A stretch of DNA of 24,550 bases from JAMCUI01 sp964520615 (GCA_964520615.1 CAZFNL010000098.1:1-24550); one strand, 5' to 3'; shown: positions 6,299 to 14,901, counted from the first letter of the stretch. Notes: a model not told the origin generated them from the sequence alone. Numbers and translations: made by a program.

Positions 6299-7729
6299 AT
6301 GACTAAATTTTATCTTACAAGTGCCATCCCATATGTCAACGCCGCTCCCCACATTGGCCATGCACAGGAGTTTGTCTACTCTGATACCGTCAGAAGATAC
6401 AGAAAACTCAAAGGAGAAAATGTCACATATCTTTGCGGAGCCGATGAAAATGCCCTGAAGATTGTCCAGGCGGCGGAAAAGAAAAAACAAGACCCCCAGA
6501 CTTTCTGCGATATACACCAAAAGGAGTTTCTTAACCTGGCAGGGAAACTTGACGTGAAATTTGACATCTGGCAAAGGGGAACAGACCGCAGACATCACTT
6601 TCCCGCCTCACAAAAGCTTTGGGAGCTTTGCGACAAAAAAGGAGATATCTATAAAAAGACATATACCGGCCTGTATTGTGTGGGCTGCGAAACTTTTTAT
6701 ACGCCTGATGAATTGGACGGGAAGGGAGAATGTTTTGAGCATCCCGGTAAAAAACTTGATAAGATATCAGAGGAGAATTATTTTTTCAAACTTTCCCGCT
6801 ACCAGAAATTTCTGGAAGATTTGATTAAAACAAATAAATTAAAAATCTTTCCAGAAATCCGCAGAAATGAAGCTCTTGCTTTTATAAACCGCGGGCTTGA
6901 GGACTTCTCTATCTCCCGCAGCAGACAACGCGCCAAAAATTGGGGCGTACCGGTACCGGGTGACACCAACCAGATTATGTATGTCTGGTTTGACGCCCTG
7001 AATATTTACCAGAGCGGTATCGGTCTGGGTTGGAATGAGAAGAAATTCAGAAAATGGGCTCCCCAGGATGCCATGGTTATTGGAAAAGGAATACTGCGTT
7101 TCCATGCGGTATACTGGCCGGCAATTTTGCAGTCGGCAGGACTGCCGCTTCCCCAAACTCTCTTTGTCCACGGTTATATGACCGTTGACGGTCAGAAAAT
7201 GTCCAAAACTGTTGGTAACGTTGTCGATCCAGTTGAAATTCTGGAAAAGTACAATAGCGACTCCTTAAGGTACTATCTATTACGCGAAATTCCCTCTTAT
7301 TTTGACGGTGATTATTCAGAAAGGAGATTCAAAGAGCTTTACAACTCCGATCTGGCTAATGGTCTGGGTAATCTCGTGGCAAGAGTGGCCAGACTGGCGG
7401 AAAAGGCAGAGACACTTCAAATACATAAATTCTCATTTAATAAAATCGCCGCGGGAAATTTCCAAAAAAATCTGGAAGAATACCGGTTCAATGATGCGAT
7501 TGAAATTATCTGGGATAAAATCAAAGAAGCCAATAAGCATATTGACACAAACGAACCATGGAAATTGAAGGAGAAAGACCTGACATCATTTCTAAATGTT
7601 TCAGCCAACAGAATTGTCGAAATTGCCACCCTCTTGCAACCGTTTTTGCCCCAGACTTCAAAAAAAATCCTAAACCAATTCCAGTCAAAAGAAATTAGAT
7701 CACAACCGCCTTTGTTTCCCAGATTATGA
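6299..7729 (+). CDS. metG: Methionyl-tRNA synthetase
   Basis: This enzyme charges tRNA-Met with methionine using ATP. The 476-residue protein has the HIGH signature at 18-21, GADENALK at 47-54, a zinc knuckle with Cys127, Cys130, Cys145 and His148, the WFDALNIY segment near 230, and a KMSKT signature at 300-304 (Thr in place of the usual last Ser). The anticodon-binding helical domain follows from about 350. The protein stops there and lacks the C-terminal EMAP-like tRNA-binding domain of longer bacterial MetRS, as is common in reduced genomes. It begins two bases after the cupin stop, and its TGA overlaps the ATG of the next gene (ATGA, 7726-7729), so it is inside a tightly coupled operon. 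The Met-rich leader at 4924 gives a plausible control by charged tRNA-Met. Confidence 0.96.
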   Translation: MTKFYLTSAIPYVNAAPHIGHAQEFVYSDTVRRYRKLKGENVTYLCGADENALKIVQAAEKKKQDPQTFCDIHQKEFLNLAGKLDVKFDIWQRGTDRRHHFPASQKLWELCDKKGDIYKKTYTGLYCVGCETFYTPDELDGKGECFEHPGKKLDKISEENYFFKLSRYQKFLEDLIKTNKLKIFPEIRRNEALAFINRGLEDFSISRSRQRAKNWGVPVPGDTNQIMYVWFDALNIYQSGIGLGWNEKKFRKWAPQDAMVIGKGILRFHAVYWPAILQSAGLPLPQTLFVHGYMTVDGQKMSKTVGNVVDPVEILEKYNSDSLRYYLLREIPSYFDGDYSERRFKELYNSDLANGLGNLVARVARLAEKAETLQIHKFSFNKIAAGNFQKNLEEYRFNDAIEIIWDKIKEANKHIDTNEPWKLKEKDLTSFLNVSANRIVEIATLLQPFLPQTSKKILNQFQSKEIRSQPPLFPRL

Positions 7730-8721
7730 AAGCTTTTATCCTGAAATCTTACTCTTTTAAGCCGCAACTTTCCAATATTCCTATCCCCACACCAACAAGA
7801 GATGAAGTTCTAGTAAAAGTGGCCTATTGCGGGGTAAATCAAGCCGATCTTAAAGTATTTTCCCAAAACTACGAGGACAGCATTTCGTTTCCGCTAACCA
7901 TGGGATCGGAAATTGTAGGAATGCTAAACGGAGGAAAAAGGGTCGCCGTCCATCCTTACTTTGCCTGTGGTAAATGTACTTATTGCCAAAAAGGGGCATC
8001 GATATTGTGTAAGGCTCCCTGGAAACTTTTAGGAGTGCACAAAAATGGTGGATACGCACAGTATGTGGCAGTACCCAAAAAATCCATCATTCCCATCCCT
8101 TCATCCCTTTCTTTTTCAGACGCCTGTGCCCTTACCCTTTCTGCCGGAACTGCATTTAGAATGGTAATGGTTTTGGCAGATATAAAAAAGGGTGACTGGA
8201 TTGCCATCACTGCTGCAACAAGCGGCGTAGGCATTTATTCTACCCAACTGGCAAAATATATGGGGGGGAATGTCATTGCTCTTGCAGGAGACAATAAAAA
8301 ATTAGAAAAGTTGAAAAGTTTCGGAATAAGGCATCTTATCAACTACCAATCCGCAAATCTTCAGACAAAAATTATGGATATTACCGGAAATTACGGCGTT
8401 GATACCCTTATCGATACCGTAGGAGGAACACTTTTTGAATCAATTCTTCCTCTTGTCTCCAAAGAAGGAACAACTGTTTTTTGCGGCGCTACAGCCGGAA
8501 AAGACGTCAGAATAAATATTGCTGATATGTATTACCGGCAAAAAAAACTTATCGGATCTTCAGGTTTTACCTCTGCCGAACTGAGAGATGTATTCCGCCT
8601 CGTTGTAAAAAATAAAGTAAAACCTGTTATTGACTCTGTCTTTTCCCTTGAAGAATTACCCAAGGCTTGGAATAAACTCCGTACACGACAAGTATTCGGC
8701 AAGATTCTCATTAAAATTTGA
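7726..8721 (+). CDS. Zinc-type MDR alcohol dehydrogenase / quinone oxidoreductase-like protein
   Basis: A 331-residue medium-chain dehydrogenase/reductase. An N-terminal GroES-like domain carries four cysteines of a structural zinc lobe (Cys81, Cys84, Cys87, Cys95 in CGKCTYCQKG...LC). A Rossmann NAD(P)-binding domain follows, with an AATSGVGIYSTQLAKYMGG segment around residues 165-183. Cys35 is present, but the usual GHE catalytic-zinc motif is GSE at 60-62, and the nearby VNQADL resembles quinone oxidoreductases. It therefore keeps the structural zinc but may lack a normal catalytic zinc. Its start overlaps the metG stop by four bases and tatD follows 12 bases after its end. Substrate unknown. 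Confidence 0.88.
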   Translation: MKAFILKSYSFKPQLSNIPIPTPTRDEVLVKVAYCGVNQADLKVFSQNYEDSISFPLTMGSEIVGMLNGGKRVAVHPYFACGKCTYCQKGASILCKAPWKLLGVHKNGGYAQYVAVPKKSIIPIPSSLSFSDACALTLSAGTAFRMVMVLADIKKGDWIAITAATSGVGIYSTQLAKYMGGNVIALAGDNKKLEKLKSFGIRHLINYQSANLQTKIMDITGNYGVDTLIDTVGGTLFESILPLVSKEGTTVFCGATAGKDVRINIADMYYRQKKLIGSSGFTSAELRDVFRLVVKNKVKPVIDSVFSLEELPKAWNKLRTRQVFGKILIKI

Positions 8722-8733
8722 TTATCTTTTCCC

Positions 8734-9543
8734 ATGCTTATTGATACCCACTCCCACCTGAACTTCAAGGCTTTCAAAAAAGACTTGGACACCGTCATAA
8801 AAAATGCGGTTGATGCGGGAGTAAGGAAAATTGTTATCCCCGGGGCAAAAATAAATTCCAGCGTCAGGGCGGTTGAGATTTCACAACAATATAGTCAATG
8901 TTTTGCAGCTGTTGGTATCCATCCTCATCATGTGACTGAATTTGAAACTCTTGGCAAAAAAGAGGTTGCAGCTAGACTAGCACAGCTGGCCAAAGATAAA
9001 AAGACTGTGGCAATTGGGGAAATAGGCATTGATTACTATCACTATAAAGACTATCCGCCTGTCTCAGAAGAAAACAAAAAATCACAAACTGAGCTTTTTT
9101 TACTCCAGCTTAATATAGCCACAGAGTTAACACTACCAGTCATCATACATTGCCGGCAGGCCCATGATGATCTTTTTTCTCTTTTGGACACCTATATGAA
9201 AAAAGGCAACCGTAATATGCATGGCGTATTCCACTGTTTTGGTGGTGACAAAAAACATCTGGAAAAAGCCCTGTCATACAATTACTTCTATATCGGTTTT
9301 GACGGCAATATTACCTATGAAGAAAACAAGGTATTACAGCAACTGGTCAGCCTGACGCCTTTGGACCGGTTACTCCTTGAGACAGACGCGCCTTTTCTAA
9401 CCCCTATACCTTTTAGAGGAAAAAGGAATGAGCCAGCTCTTCTAACTCATACGGCGGATTTTGTGGCCAAAATCCATAATAAGAACAGAGCTGAAATCGC
9501 CCAACTTTCTTCGGAAAATGCCAGGAAATTATTTAAGTTTTAG
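8734..9543 (+). CDS. tatD: TatD family metal-dependent deoxyribonuclease
   Basis: TatD proteins are TIM-barrel metal hydrolases with 3'-5' exonuclease activity on DNA or RNA. The 269-residue length is normal. Metal-site motifs are all present: DTHSHLNF near the start (His6, His8), GEIGIDYY near 97, IIHCRQAHDD near 137, HCFGG near 168 and LLETDAPFLTP near 214. It lies 12 bases after the MDR gene and seems to be the last gene of the metG run. In CPR and many bacteria tatD is often found beside metG, sometimes fused to it, so the context agrees. Confidence 0.93.
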   Translation: MLIDTHSHLNFKAFKKDLDTVIKNAVDAGVRKIVIPGAKINSSVRAVEISQQYSQCFAAVGIHPHHVTEFETLGKKEVAARLAQLAKDKKTVAIGEIGIDYYHYKDYPPVSEENKKSQTELFLLQLNIATELTLPVIIHCRQAHDDLFSLLDTYMKKGNRNMHGVFHCFGGDKKHLEKALSYNYFYIGFDGNITYEENKVLQQLVSLTPLDRLLLETDAPFLTPIPFRGKRNEPALLTHTADFVAKIHNKNRAEIAQLSSENARKLFKF

Positions 9544-9552
9544 CAGCGGTTA

Positions 9553-9561
9553 TGCTAAAAT
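9553..9561 (+). promoter_or_regulatory. Extended -10 promoter for the glycosyltransferase genes
   Basis: TG at 9553-9554 and TAAAAT at 9556-9561, directly after the tatD stop. The -35 region is poor. RNA would start about five bases before the ATG at 9573. It would separate the envelope-sugar genes from the metG run. Confidence 0.5.
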
Positions 9562-9572
9562 AGCTCCACATT

Positions 9573-11057
9573 ATGGAAAGAATCTTTGCCGCAAACCCAC
9601 GTTTTTTCACTAGATTATTTGAGATAGTTCTTCCCCTCACAACCTGGCTTATAATCACGTTGCCCCTTTGGCTTTCTCCTTTCCACCCGGCAATAGTTGC
9701 TTATTTTATACTCACCTTCGATGTCTATTTCTTCTATAAATCCCTGTCAACAGCTGTCTTTTCAACCAAATCCTATTTGCGACTGCAACATTTGTCAAAA
9801 CTGGACTGGTCCAAAATGGCTAAAAAAATGGCCGGCTACAACAAGATGTATCATGCAGTCATCATCCCAAATTATATGGAAAAAGTGGAAAAAATTAGGC
9901 TGACACTGAATTATCTTAAAAACCAGGATTTCCCCACAAATAGAATTATTGTCCTTTTAGCCATGGAAGAACGGGAAGGCAAAATAGCCAAGGAAAGGGC
10001 AAAACAGATTTTGAAAGAATATAATAACTCTTTCTACCGCATAGAGGTTACTTTCCATCCAGATCTAACTGGCGAGCTGAAAGGAAAAGCCAGTAATTCA
10101 GCCTGGGCAGCAAAATATCTGAGCAAAATGGTAAGGAAAATGGGTATTGATACGCAATATGTCACAGTTACCTCATGTGATGCCGACTCGCTCCTGCCGC
10201 AAAAATACTTCTCATATCTTACACATCAGTTCCTCTCTGATCCCGACTGTTACTACCATTTTTATTGGGCGCCGGTACTTCTCTATAGCAATTTCTGGGA
10301 AGTACCGCTTCCCATTAGGCTTCAGGCAACTGTATCCAGCATCGTAAGGCTTGCTGGAATATCAAAACCTGATTCACTTATCCAGATCTCTACCTATTCA
10401 CTCTCATTATCTATGCTGGAAAAGATAGGCTATTGGGATACTGATATCGTACCAGAAGATTGGCATATATTTCTCCAAGCTTTCTTTTCTTTAGGAGAAA
10501 AAGTCAAAACAATCCCAATCTATCTTGTTATCTCACGCGATGCGGTAAACGGCACATCCCTTTTGGGCACTTTCAGATCAAGGTATGAACAGGAAAAACG
10601 CTGGGCTTGGGGAGTAACTGATGTACCTTATGCCCTCAATAAATTCTTTTCTGACAATAAATTGCCTTTCCTGACCAAATTCTTCCGTTTATTCTATGTG
10701 ATTGAATCCCATCTTTTTTGGCCAACTTCATTTTTCCTGCTGACACTCGGAGCTTCCATTCCTGCTCTTGTTAATCCGGCTTTCAGTCGAACATCACTGG
10801 GATATAATCTGCCGAAAATGTCTGGGCTTATACTGACAGTATCAATGGTTTTTGTCATTGTACTTATATTTATCGATACAAAGTCCAGGCCGAAACGGCC
10901 TTCCTCATATTCTGTAGCTAAAACGCCACTTCTTATATTCCAGTGGATTCTACTTCCGGTTATCTCATTTTTCTTCTCTTCACTTCCGGCTCTTGAAGCG
11001 CATACCAGACTACTTTTGGGTAAAAGATTAGAGTATAAAGTAACAGAAAAAATATAA
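9573..11057 (+). CDS. Membrane-bound family 2 glycosyltransferase
   Basis: A 494-residue inner-membrane enzyme expected to transfer sugars from a nucleotide-sugar donor, in chain synthesis or on a lipid carrier. Two helices near residues 15-57 precede a cytosolic GT-A domain; three or four helices follow from about 370 to 475. The GT-A domain has AVIIPNYME at 95-103, GKASNSAWA at 171-179, a DAD metal motif at 203-205 (SCDADSLL), PED near 294-296 as catalytic acid region, and RYEQEKRW at 337-344, in the place of the QxxRW motif of processive GT2 enzymes. The stop TAA directly abuts the ATG of the next gene (TAAATG), so the two are probably translated together. Product unknown; surface polysaccharide is the likely role. 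Confidence 0.85.
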   Translation: MERIFAANPRFFTRLFEIVLPLTTWLIITLPLWLSPFHPAIVAYFILTFDVYFFYKSLSTAVFSTKSYLRLQHLSKLDWSKMAKKMAGYNKMYHAVIIPNYMEKVEKIRLTLNYLKNQDFPTNRIIVLLAMEEREGKIAKERAKQILKEYNNSFYRIEVTFHPDLTGELKGKASNSAWAAKYLSKMVRKMGIDTQYVTVTSCDADSLLPQKYFSYLTHQFLSDPDCYYHFYWAPVLLYSNFWEVPLPIRLQATVSSIVRLAGISKPDSLIQISTYSLSLSMLEKIGYWDTDIVPEDWHIFLQAFFSLGEKVKTIPIYLVISRDAVNGTSLLGTFRSRYEQEKRWAWGVTDVPYALNKFFSDNKLPFLTKFFRLFYVIESHLFWPTSFFLLTLGASIPALVNPAFSRTSLGYNLPKMSGLILTVSMVFVIVLIFIDTKSRPKRPSSYSVAKTPLLIFQWILLPVISFFFSSLPALEAHTRLLLGKRLEYKVTEKI

Positions 11058-12338
11058 ATGCTGAACTTCCTTTTTTATCATACGCCGGTATTCTATCTCA
11101 TCCAATCTCTCTGGCGGGATGAAGCCTTCTCTTATTATATGGCCAAGCCTGGCATACTCCATGTAATTGCTAATACTGCCAATGATTTTAATCCGCCTCT
11201 TTACTATCTTCTACTTCACTTCTGGATTTTTATCGCCGGCAAGTCAGATGAATTCTTACGCATACTTTCATTTATCCCTTTCGTCCTTACTGTCTATTTT
11301 GCCTACCTTTTTGCCCGCAGAGCATTTTCCAAGAGATTTGCTTTTTTTGTTGCCGTTTTCACTCTCTTAAACCCTATGCTTTTGGTCTACAGTTTCGAGA
11401 TAAGAATGTATTCCCTCTACGCTTTTTTTGCCATGGCCTCAGCATACTGCCTTTTGCGCAAAAATTGGAAATGGTATACAGTTGCGAGCGTTCTTGGACT
11501 TTACTCACATTCCTTTTTTGCCATGATACCCGTCTCTTATGTCTTTTACTATTTCCTTATCAACCGTTTGAATAAAAAGACTCTTTGGTACCTCTTAAAC
11601 CCATTTCTTTTTTTCCTTCCCTGGCTACCGGTTCTGGCGGTGCAGTTCCTCCACTCAGGGAACTCATGGATTTTCCCTGTTGATCTGCAGCTTATAAATT
11701 CAGTTTTGGGAAATCTGCTTACCTCTTATGAAGGTACTCCTGGCCACCTCTGGACTTACACTGCCATTCTTTCAGGCGTTATGTTCATCTTTTTCCTTGT
11801 CGGGCTTATAAGAGACAGGAAAAAATCCCTTCTTGCCCTGACGCCAATTTTTTTTACACTCATCCCGGTATTGGGTTTTTCTATCATCAAACGTCCGATA
11901 TATGTCAACCGCTATATGATCTTTATTACCGTCTTTGAAATATTGGGCATCTCGTACGGAGTTTGGAATATCAAAGACAAGATGCTTAAAAATGCCTCTA
12001 TGGCTTTCTGGCTTATACTGGTTTTAGGGATAAATCTTTACTTGCCGCCATACCACGACAAAACAGACTTTAAGACGGCGTTTAGGGAAATAAACAAGAT
12101 TGCTAGCGTAAATGATTATGTTTACTCCAAGACTCCAATAGGTTTTTTGGAATCGGCCTACTATTTCAAAAATGACGGGAAAGTCTTCGTCTACAATCCC
12201 AATCATATTTCCATACCGTACTATATAGGCGTCAATGTGGTTTTTCCCAACGCCTCAAAAACTACATTCCCTCCATACCCGGCCCGGACTTTTCTGGTAA
12301 ACGACGATGCATCATACGAAATGGTCATCAATAGATAG
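11058..12338 (+). CDS. GT-C type glycosyltransferase (GT39/ArnT-like) membrane protein
   Basis: The 426-residue protein is almost wholly hydrophobic, with about ten membrane helices. It has the family's first-loop acidic motif WRDEAFSYY (Asp21, Glu22), FNPPLYYLLLHFW near 54-66 and SFEIRMYSLYAFF near 111-123. These are typical of lipid-linked-sugar transferases of the GT39/PMT_2 and ArnT type, which move a sugar from a polyprenyl phosphate carrier to an acceptor outside the membrane. The first membrane segment is short compared with relatives, so the start could lie upstream inside the preceding gene, but the abutting TAA-ATG supports 11058. It works beside a GT2 and a WecA-like enzyme, which suggests a surface glycan pathway. 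Confidence 0.82.
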   Translation: MLNFLFYHTPVFYLIQSLWRDEAFSYYMAKPGILHVIANTANDFNPPLYYLLLHFWIFIAGKSDEFLRILSFIPFVLTVYFAYLFARRAFSKRFAFFVAVFTLLNPMLLVYSFEIRMYSLYAFFAMASAYCLLRKNWKWYTVASVLGLYSHSFFAMIPVSYVFYYFLINRLNKKTLWYLLNPFLFFLPWLPVLAVQFLHSGNSWIFPVDLQLINSVLGNLLTSYEGTPGHLWTYTAILSGVMFIFFLVGLIRDRKKSLLALTPIFFTLIPVLGFSIIKRPIYVNRYMIFITVFEILGISYGVWNIKDKMLKNASMAFWLILVLGINLYLPPYHDKTDFKTAFREINKIASVNDYVYSKTPIGFLESAYYFKNDGKVFVYNPNHISIPYYIGVNVVFPNASKTTFPPYPARTFLVNDDASYEMVINR

Positions 12339-12541
12339 TATAAGTTAGAAAATAATTGGTAATTAACAATTGGATAAAATCGAAACGAGTTAAAATTTTT
12401 GCAAATCGCAAACGGGACGCTCGTTCCAATTGTATTGTGGAATCGGTGATAAATCTTCGATCTTTGTGGGAAACGTCAGACGTTTAGGGTAAAAATTTTA
12501 CTGCGGGCTCTTTATAGAAGTAAGAGCAAAATACATCCAAA
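12339..12541. other. Intergenic region with a diverged repeat and three hairpins; candidate structured RNA
   Basis: About 200 bases without a gene. It holds one copy of the repeat shared with 19020-19078, followed by three separate stem-loops: AAACGT/ACGTTT (12471-12485), the palindrome GTAAAAATTTTAC (12489-12501), and GCTCTT/AAGAGC (12507-12527). The last ends 14 bases before the ATG at 12542. None has the T-run of an intrinsic terminator for the plus strand. It may be a 5' leader RNA of the 12542 gene or an inserted repeat. Confidence 0.45.
12372..12430 (+). repeat. Diverged intergenic repeat, copy A
   Basis: Aligns without gaps to 19020-19078. From 12392 to 12430, 28 of 39 positions are identical, including AAATTTTTG, ATCGCA, ACGG and TTCCAA. 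A hairpin GGGAC-GCTC-GTTCC (12414-12427) sits at the same place as GGAAT-TATT-ATTCC in the other copy, with a compensating change of the closing pair. Confidence 0.55.
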
Positions 12542-12928
12542 ATGATTAAACCGAAAATAAACATATTCAAAAAAATGCAGCCGGATATTTCAGGTACACT
12601 TTCTGATCCTTTCATAAGCCGTGCGACAAAAATTTTTCTTCTTATCATGATCGCTTTTGCAGTTCTTGCCGTCTGGAAATGGAAACAAATGCCACCGCAA
12701 CTGCCTCTTTTTTACTCGTTGCCCAGAAGTATAGATACGTTGGGAACCAAATTGCAGTTTTTCTCACTTCCTCTTTTTTCACTTATCATTTTTTCATTGA
12801 ATATTTTTATTGCCTCTTTTTTTTATAAAAAAGATAAGCTTATATCAGCACTCCTAGTGGGTGGAGCCTGTATCATTTCGTTTCTTTTTTTTATTACATA
12901 TCTAAAAATATTGCTTTTGGTAGCCTGA
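12542..12928 (+). CDS. Small membrane protein upstream of the WecA-like gene, unknown function
   Basis: The 128-residue protein has a polar N-terminus of about 28 residues, then three hydrophobic segments near 30-46, 75-95 and 100-127. A middle segment with KMPPQLPLFYSLPR-like sequence (QMPPQLPLFYSL) lies outside the helices and looks conserved in character. Its TGA directly abuts the ATG of the WecA-like gene (TGAATG, 12926-12931), so the two are likely translationally coupled. No Shine-Dalgarno is evident. I do not recognise the family; an accessory role for the transferase is inferred from coupling only. Confidence 0.65.
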   Translation: MIKPKINIFKKMQPDISGTLSDPFISRATKIFLLIMIAFAVLAVWKWKQMPPQLPLFYSLPRSIDTLGTKLQFFSLPLFSLIIFSLNIFIASFFYKKDKLISALLVGGACIISFLFFITYLKILLLVA

Positions 12929-14014
12929 ATGACTGTCACAATTCTTTTGGTCATATTACTGTCTGCCACCATTACTTATCTCTTTACTCCGCTTGTTGCA
13001 AAAATTGCCCAAAAATACAATCTTGTCGACAATCCCAAAAAGAGAATGCACCCAGCCCACACCCATAAAGGAATTATTCCGCGAGCAGGAGGTACAGCTA
13101 TATTCCTGGGCCTTTTCCTACCGGTCATTCTTCTCTTTCCGATGACAAAAACCATTATCGGTATATTTTTGGGAGCTTTAATACTGATCACTGTTGGAAT
13201 TTGGGATGACGTAAAAGATAGATCCCCTTACATCCGTTTTCTGGTAAATTGCTTGGCGGCAGTCATCGCTATTGGTTCCGGAGTAGGAATTGCCTATATC
13301 ACTAATCCTCTCGGAGGAATTGTTCACCTTGACATTTACAAAATCACTTTCAACTTTTTTGGCCCTCACACAATTATTGTCCTTGCAGATATTTTTGCCC
13401 TTCTGTGGATCGTCTGGACTACTAATATTGTCGGCTGGTCAGGCGGTGTTGATGGACAGTTACCCGGATTTGTCGCCATATCGGCATTTGTCATAGGATT
13501 CCTATCACTCCGTTTTATCCAAAATGATCCCAACCAGCTCCATGTCACCTATCTTTCTTTTGCCACTGCCGGAGCTTTTCTGGGTTTTTTACCATGGAAT
13601 TTCTACCCACAAAAAATCATGCCCGGCTACAGCGGCAAGACTCTTGCCGGTTTTATGCTGGCAATCCTCTCCATTCTCTCCTATAGCAAATTGGGTACTG
13701 CCCTTCTTGTCCTTATCGTCCCCATGACTGACGCGGCTTTCCTTTTTGTAAGGCGAATCCTTTCTGGCCGCTCCCCAGTCTGGGCAACTTCAGGACACCT
13801 TCATCATCATCTTCTTTCCCTGGGATGGAGCAAGAGAAAAATTGCTGTTTTTTACTGGATCATATCCGCAACCGCCGGACTGGCGGCACTGCTTCTAAAC
13901 AGCCGACACAAGCTTTATGCAGGGATACTCATCTTGACGGGAGTGGCCGCATTTATACTCTGGATAAATTTCTTCAGGAAGCTGCCGACACGAAAAGAAA
14001 TAGAAGATTTCTAA
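12929..14014 (+). CDS. Undecaprenyl-phosphate sugar-1-phosphate transferase (WecA/TagO/MraY superfamily)
   Basis: Such enzymes move a HexNAc-1-phosphate from a UDP-sugar to undecaprenyl phosphate, the first step of many surface glycans. The 361-residue protein has about ten helices. Motifs fit: MHPAHTHKGIIPRAGG at 40-55, the metal-binding WDDVKD at 92-97, NIVGWSGGVDGQLPG at 166-180 (in place of the usual NxxNxxDGxDGL), PMTD near 265-268 and a HLHHH motif at 290-294 typical of the WecA/TagO side rather than MraY. It is coupled to the small membrane protein before it. Together with the GT2 and GT-C genes it suggests a lipid-linked glycan pathway. The gene ends 26 bases before the convergent HEAT-repeat gene. 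Confidence 0.9.
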   Translation: MTVTILLVILLSATITYLFTPLVAKIAQKYNLVDNPKKRMHPAHTHKGIIPRAGGTAIFLGLFLPVILLFPMTKTIIGIFLGALILITVGIWDDVKDRSPYIRFLVNCLAAVIAIGSGVGIAYITNPLGGIVHLDIYKITFNFFGPHTIIVLADIFALLWIVWTTNIVGWSGGVDGQLPGFVAISAFVIGFLSLRFIQNDPNQLHVTYLSFATAGAFLGFLPWNFYPQKIMPGYSGKTLAGFMLAILSILSYSKLGTALLVLIVPMTDAAFLFVRRILSGRSPVWATSGHLHHHLLSLGWSKRKIAVFYWIISATAGLAALLLNSRHKLYAGILILTGVAAFILWINFFRKLPTRKEIEDF

Positions 14015-14040
14015 ATAATCACAACATCCAATCAGTCTAT

Positions 14041-14559
14041 TTATTGATTGATTGTTTTCAGCGCTTTGAGGTACACGTTTTTTACTCCGCTGTTTTGCTC
14101 TTTTTTAAGCAACGCCTCGATTTTCGGTACTAGGTTGATCCGTGAATTGAGATTACATTTTGCAATCTCTCCCAAAGCATACGCCGCGCTCCATCGCACC
14201 ACCGTACCATTGTCATTGGCATTTATAACTAACTTATCAATAGCATTTCCCGCTGCCTTTGGATATCTTCGTGAAACATTGGCTATTATTCTGGCTGCCT
14301 CCCATCTTACTCTTGGAGAATCCTTATAATTGATAAAATCGGTAATAGTATTTAGCAACTTTTCCACAATAGTTGGATCATCTTTTGTCACATATTCCAA
14401 AGATTCCATCAAAATTCCCTTTTCCGTTTTTGATCCCTTCTTCAATCCTTCTTTTATCTGTTCTATCAATTTAGGATCTTTTTTTATCGCAGTGGAAATC
14501 TCCATCAATAACTGTTTACTATTCTTTTTAGATTTTCTGATCTCTTCTAGTATATTCAT
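14041..14559 (-). CDS. HEAT-repeat protein
   Basis: The 172-residue, soluble, all-helical protein contains HEAT-like repeats: SPRVRWEAARIIANVSRRYP and GTVVRWSAAYALGEIAK near 80-98 and 116-133, plus weaker repeats before and after. HEAT repeats form curved scaffolds for protein binding; no enzyme motif is seen. The gene begins 12 bases after the zinc-ribbon gene ends, so it is likely the last gene of an AbrB, zinc-ribbon, HEAT operon on the minus strand. A partner cannot be named from sequence. Confidence 0.8.
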   Translation of the reverse strand: MNILEEIRKSKKNSKQLLMEISTAIKKDPKLIEQIKEGLKKGSKTEKGILMESLEYVTKDDPTIVEKLLNTITDFINYKDSPRVRWEAARIIANVSRRYPKAAGNAIDKLVINANDNGTVVRWSAAYALGEIAKCNLNSRINLVPKIEALLKKEQNSGVKNVYLKALKTINQ

Positions 14560-14571
14560 ATTCTAACAACA

Positions 14572-14844
14572 TTATACTTTCCGCCATCTTTTTAGTGTTG
14601 GTATAAGTTTTTCCATCTGCTCTTTTGCCACAGCTTCAGCCGTACCAAACTTCACCATTATCCCGATACAACCGGCAATCATCTGATCTATAGTTATCCC
14701 GGGATTGGTAAACGATCCATTCTTGTAACAGTATGTGCAATACTCCTCATTTTTGCTCTTATCTGCATTTGTTCCAAAATCGCTGTCTATTTTCACCGGC
14801 ATACCGCAGCTCTGGCACGTGACAGGATAAAATTTTTGACTCAT
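14572..14844 (-). CDS. Putative zinc-ribbon protein
   Basis: The 90-residue protein has the pattern CQSCGMP (Cys10, Cys13), FGTNADKSKNEEYCTYC (Cys36, Cys39) and KNGSFTNPGIT. This matches the 'putative zinc ribbon' family found widely in bacteria and archaea, which often stands next to regulators or small-molecule-modifying enzymes. The remainder is helical. A strong AGGAGGT site lies a few bases before the ATG (plus-strand 14853-14859), showing that this gene does use Shine-Dalgarno initiation. It sits 57 bases after the AbrB gene and 12 bases before the HEAT gene. Function unknown. Confidence 0.85.
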   Translation of the reverse strand: MSQKFYPVTCQSCGMPVKIDSDFGTNADKSKNEEYCTYCYKNGSFTNPGITIDQMIAGCIGIMVKFGTAEAVAKEQMEKLIPTLKRWRKV

Positions 14845-14901
14845 AAATTCTCACCTCCTTTGGTTCGCCATAGTCACAATTTTATTTTGATGCAGGCGGA
14901 C

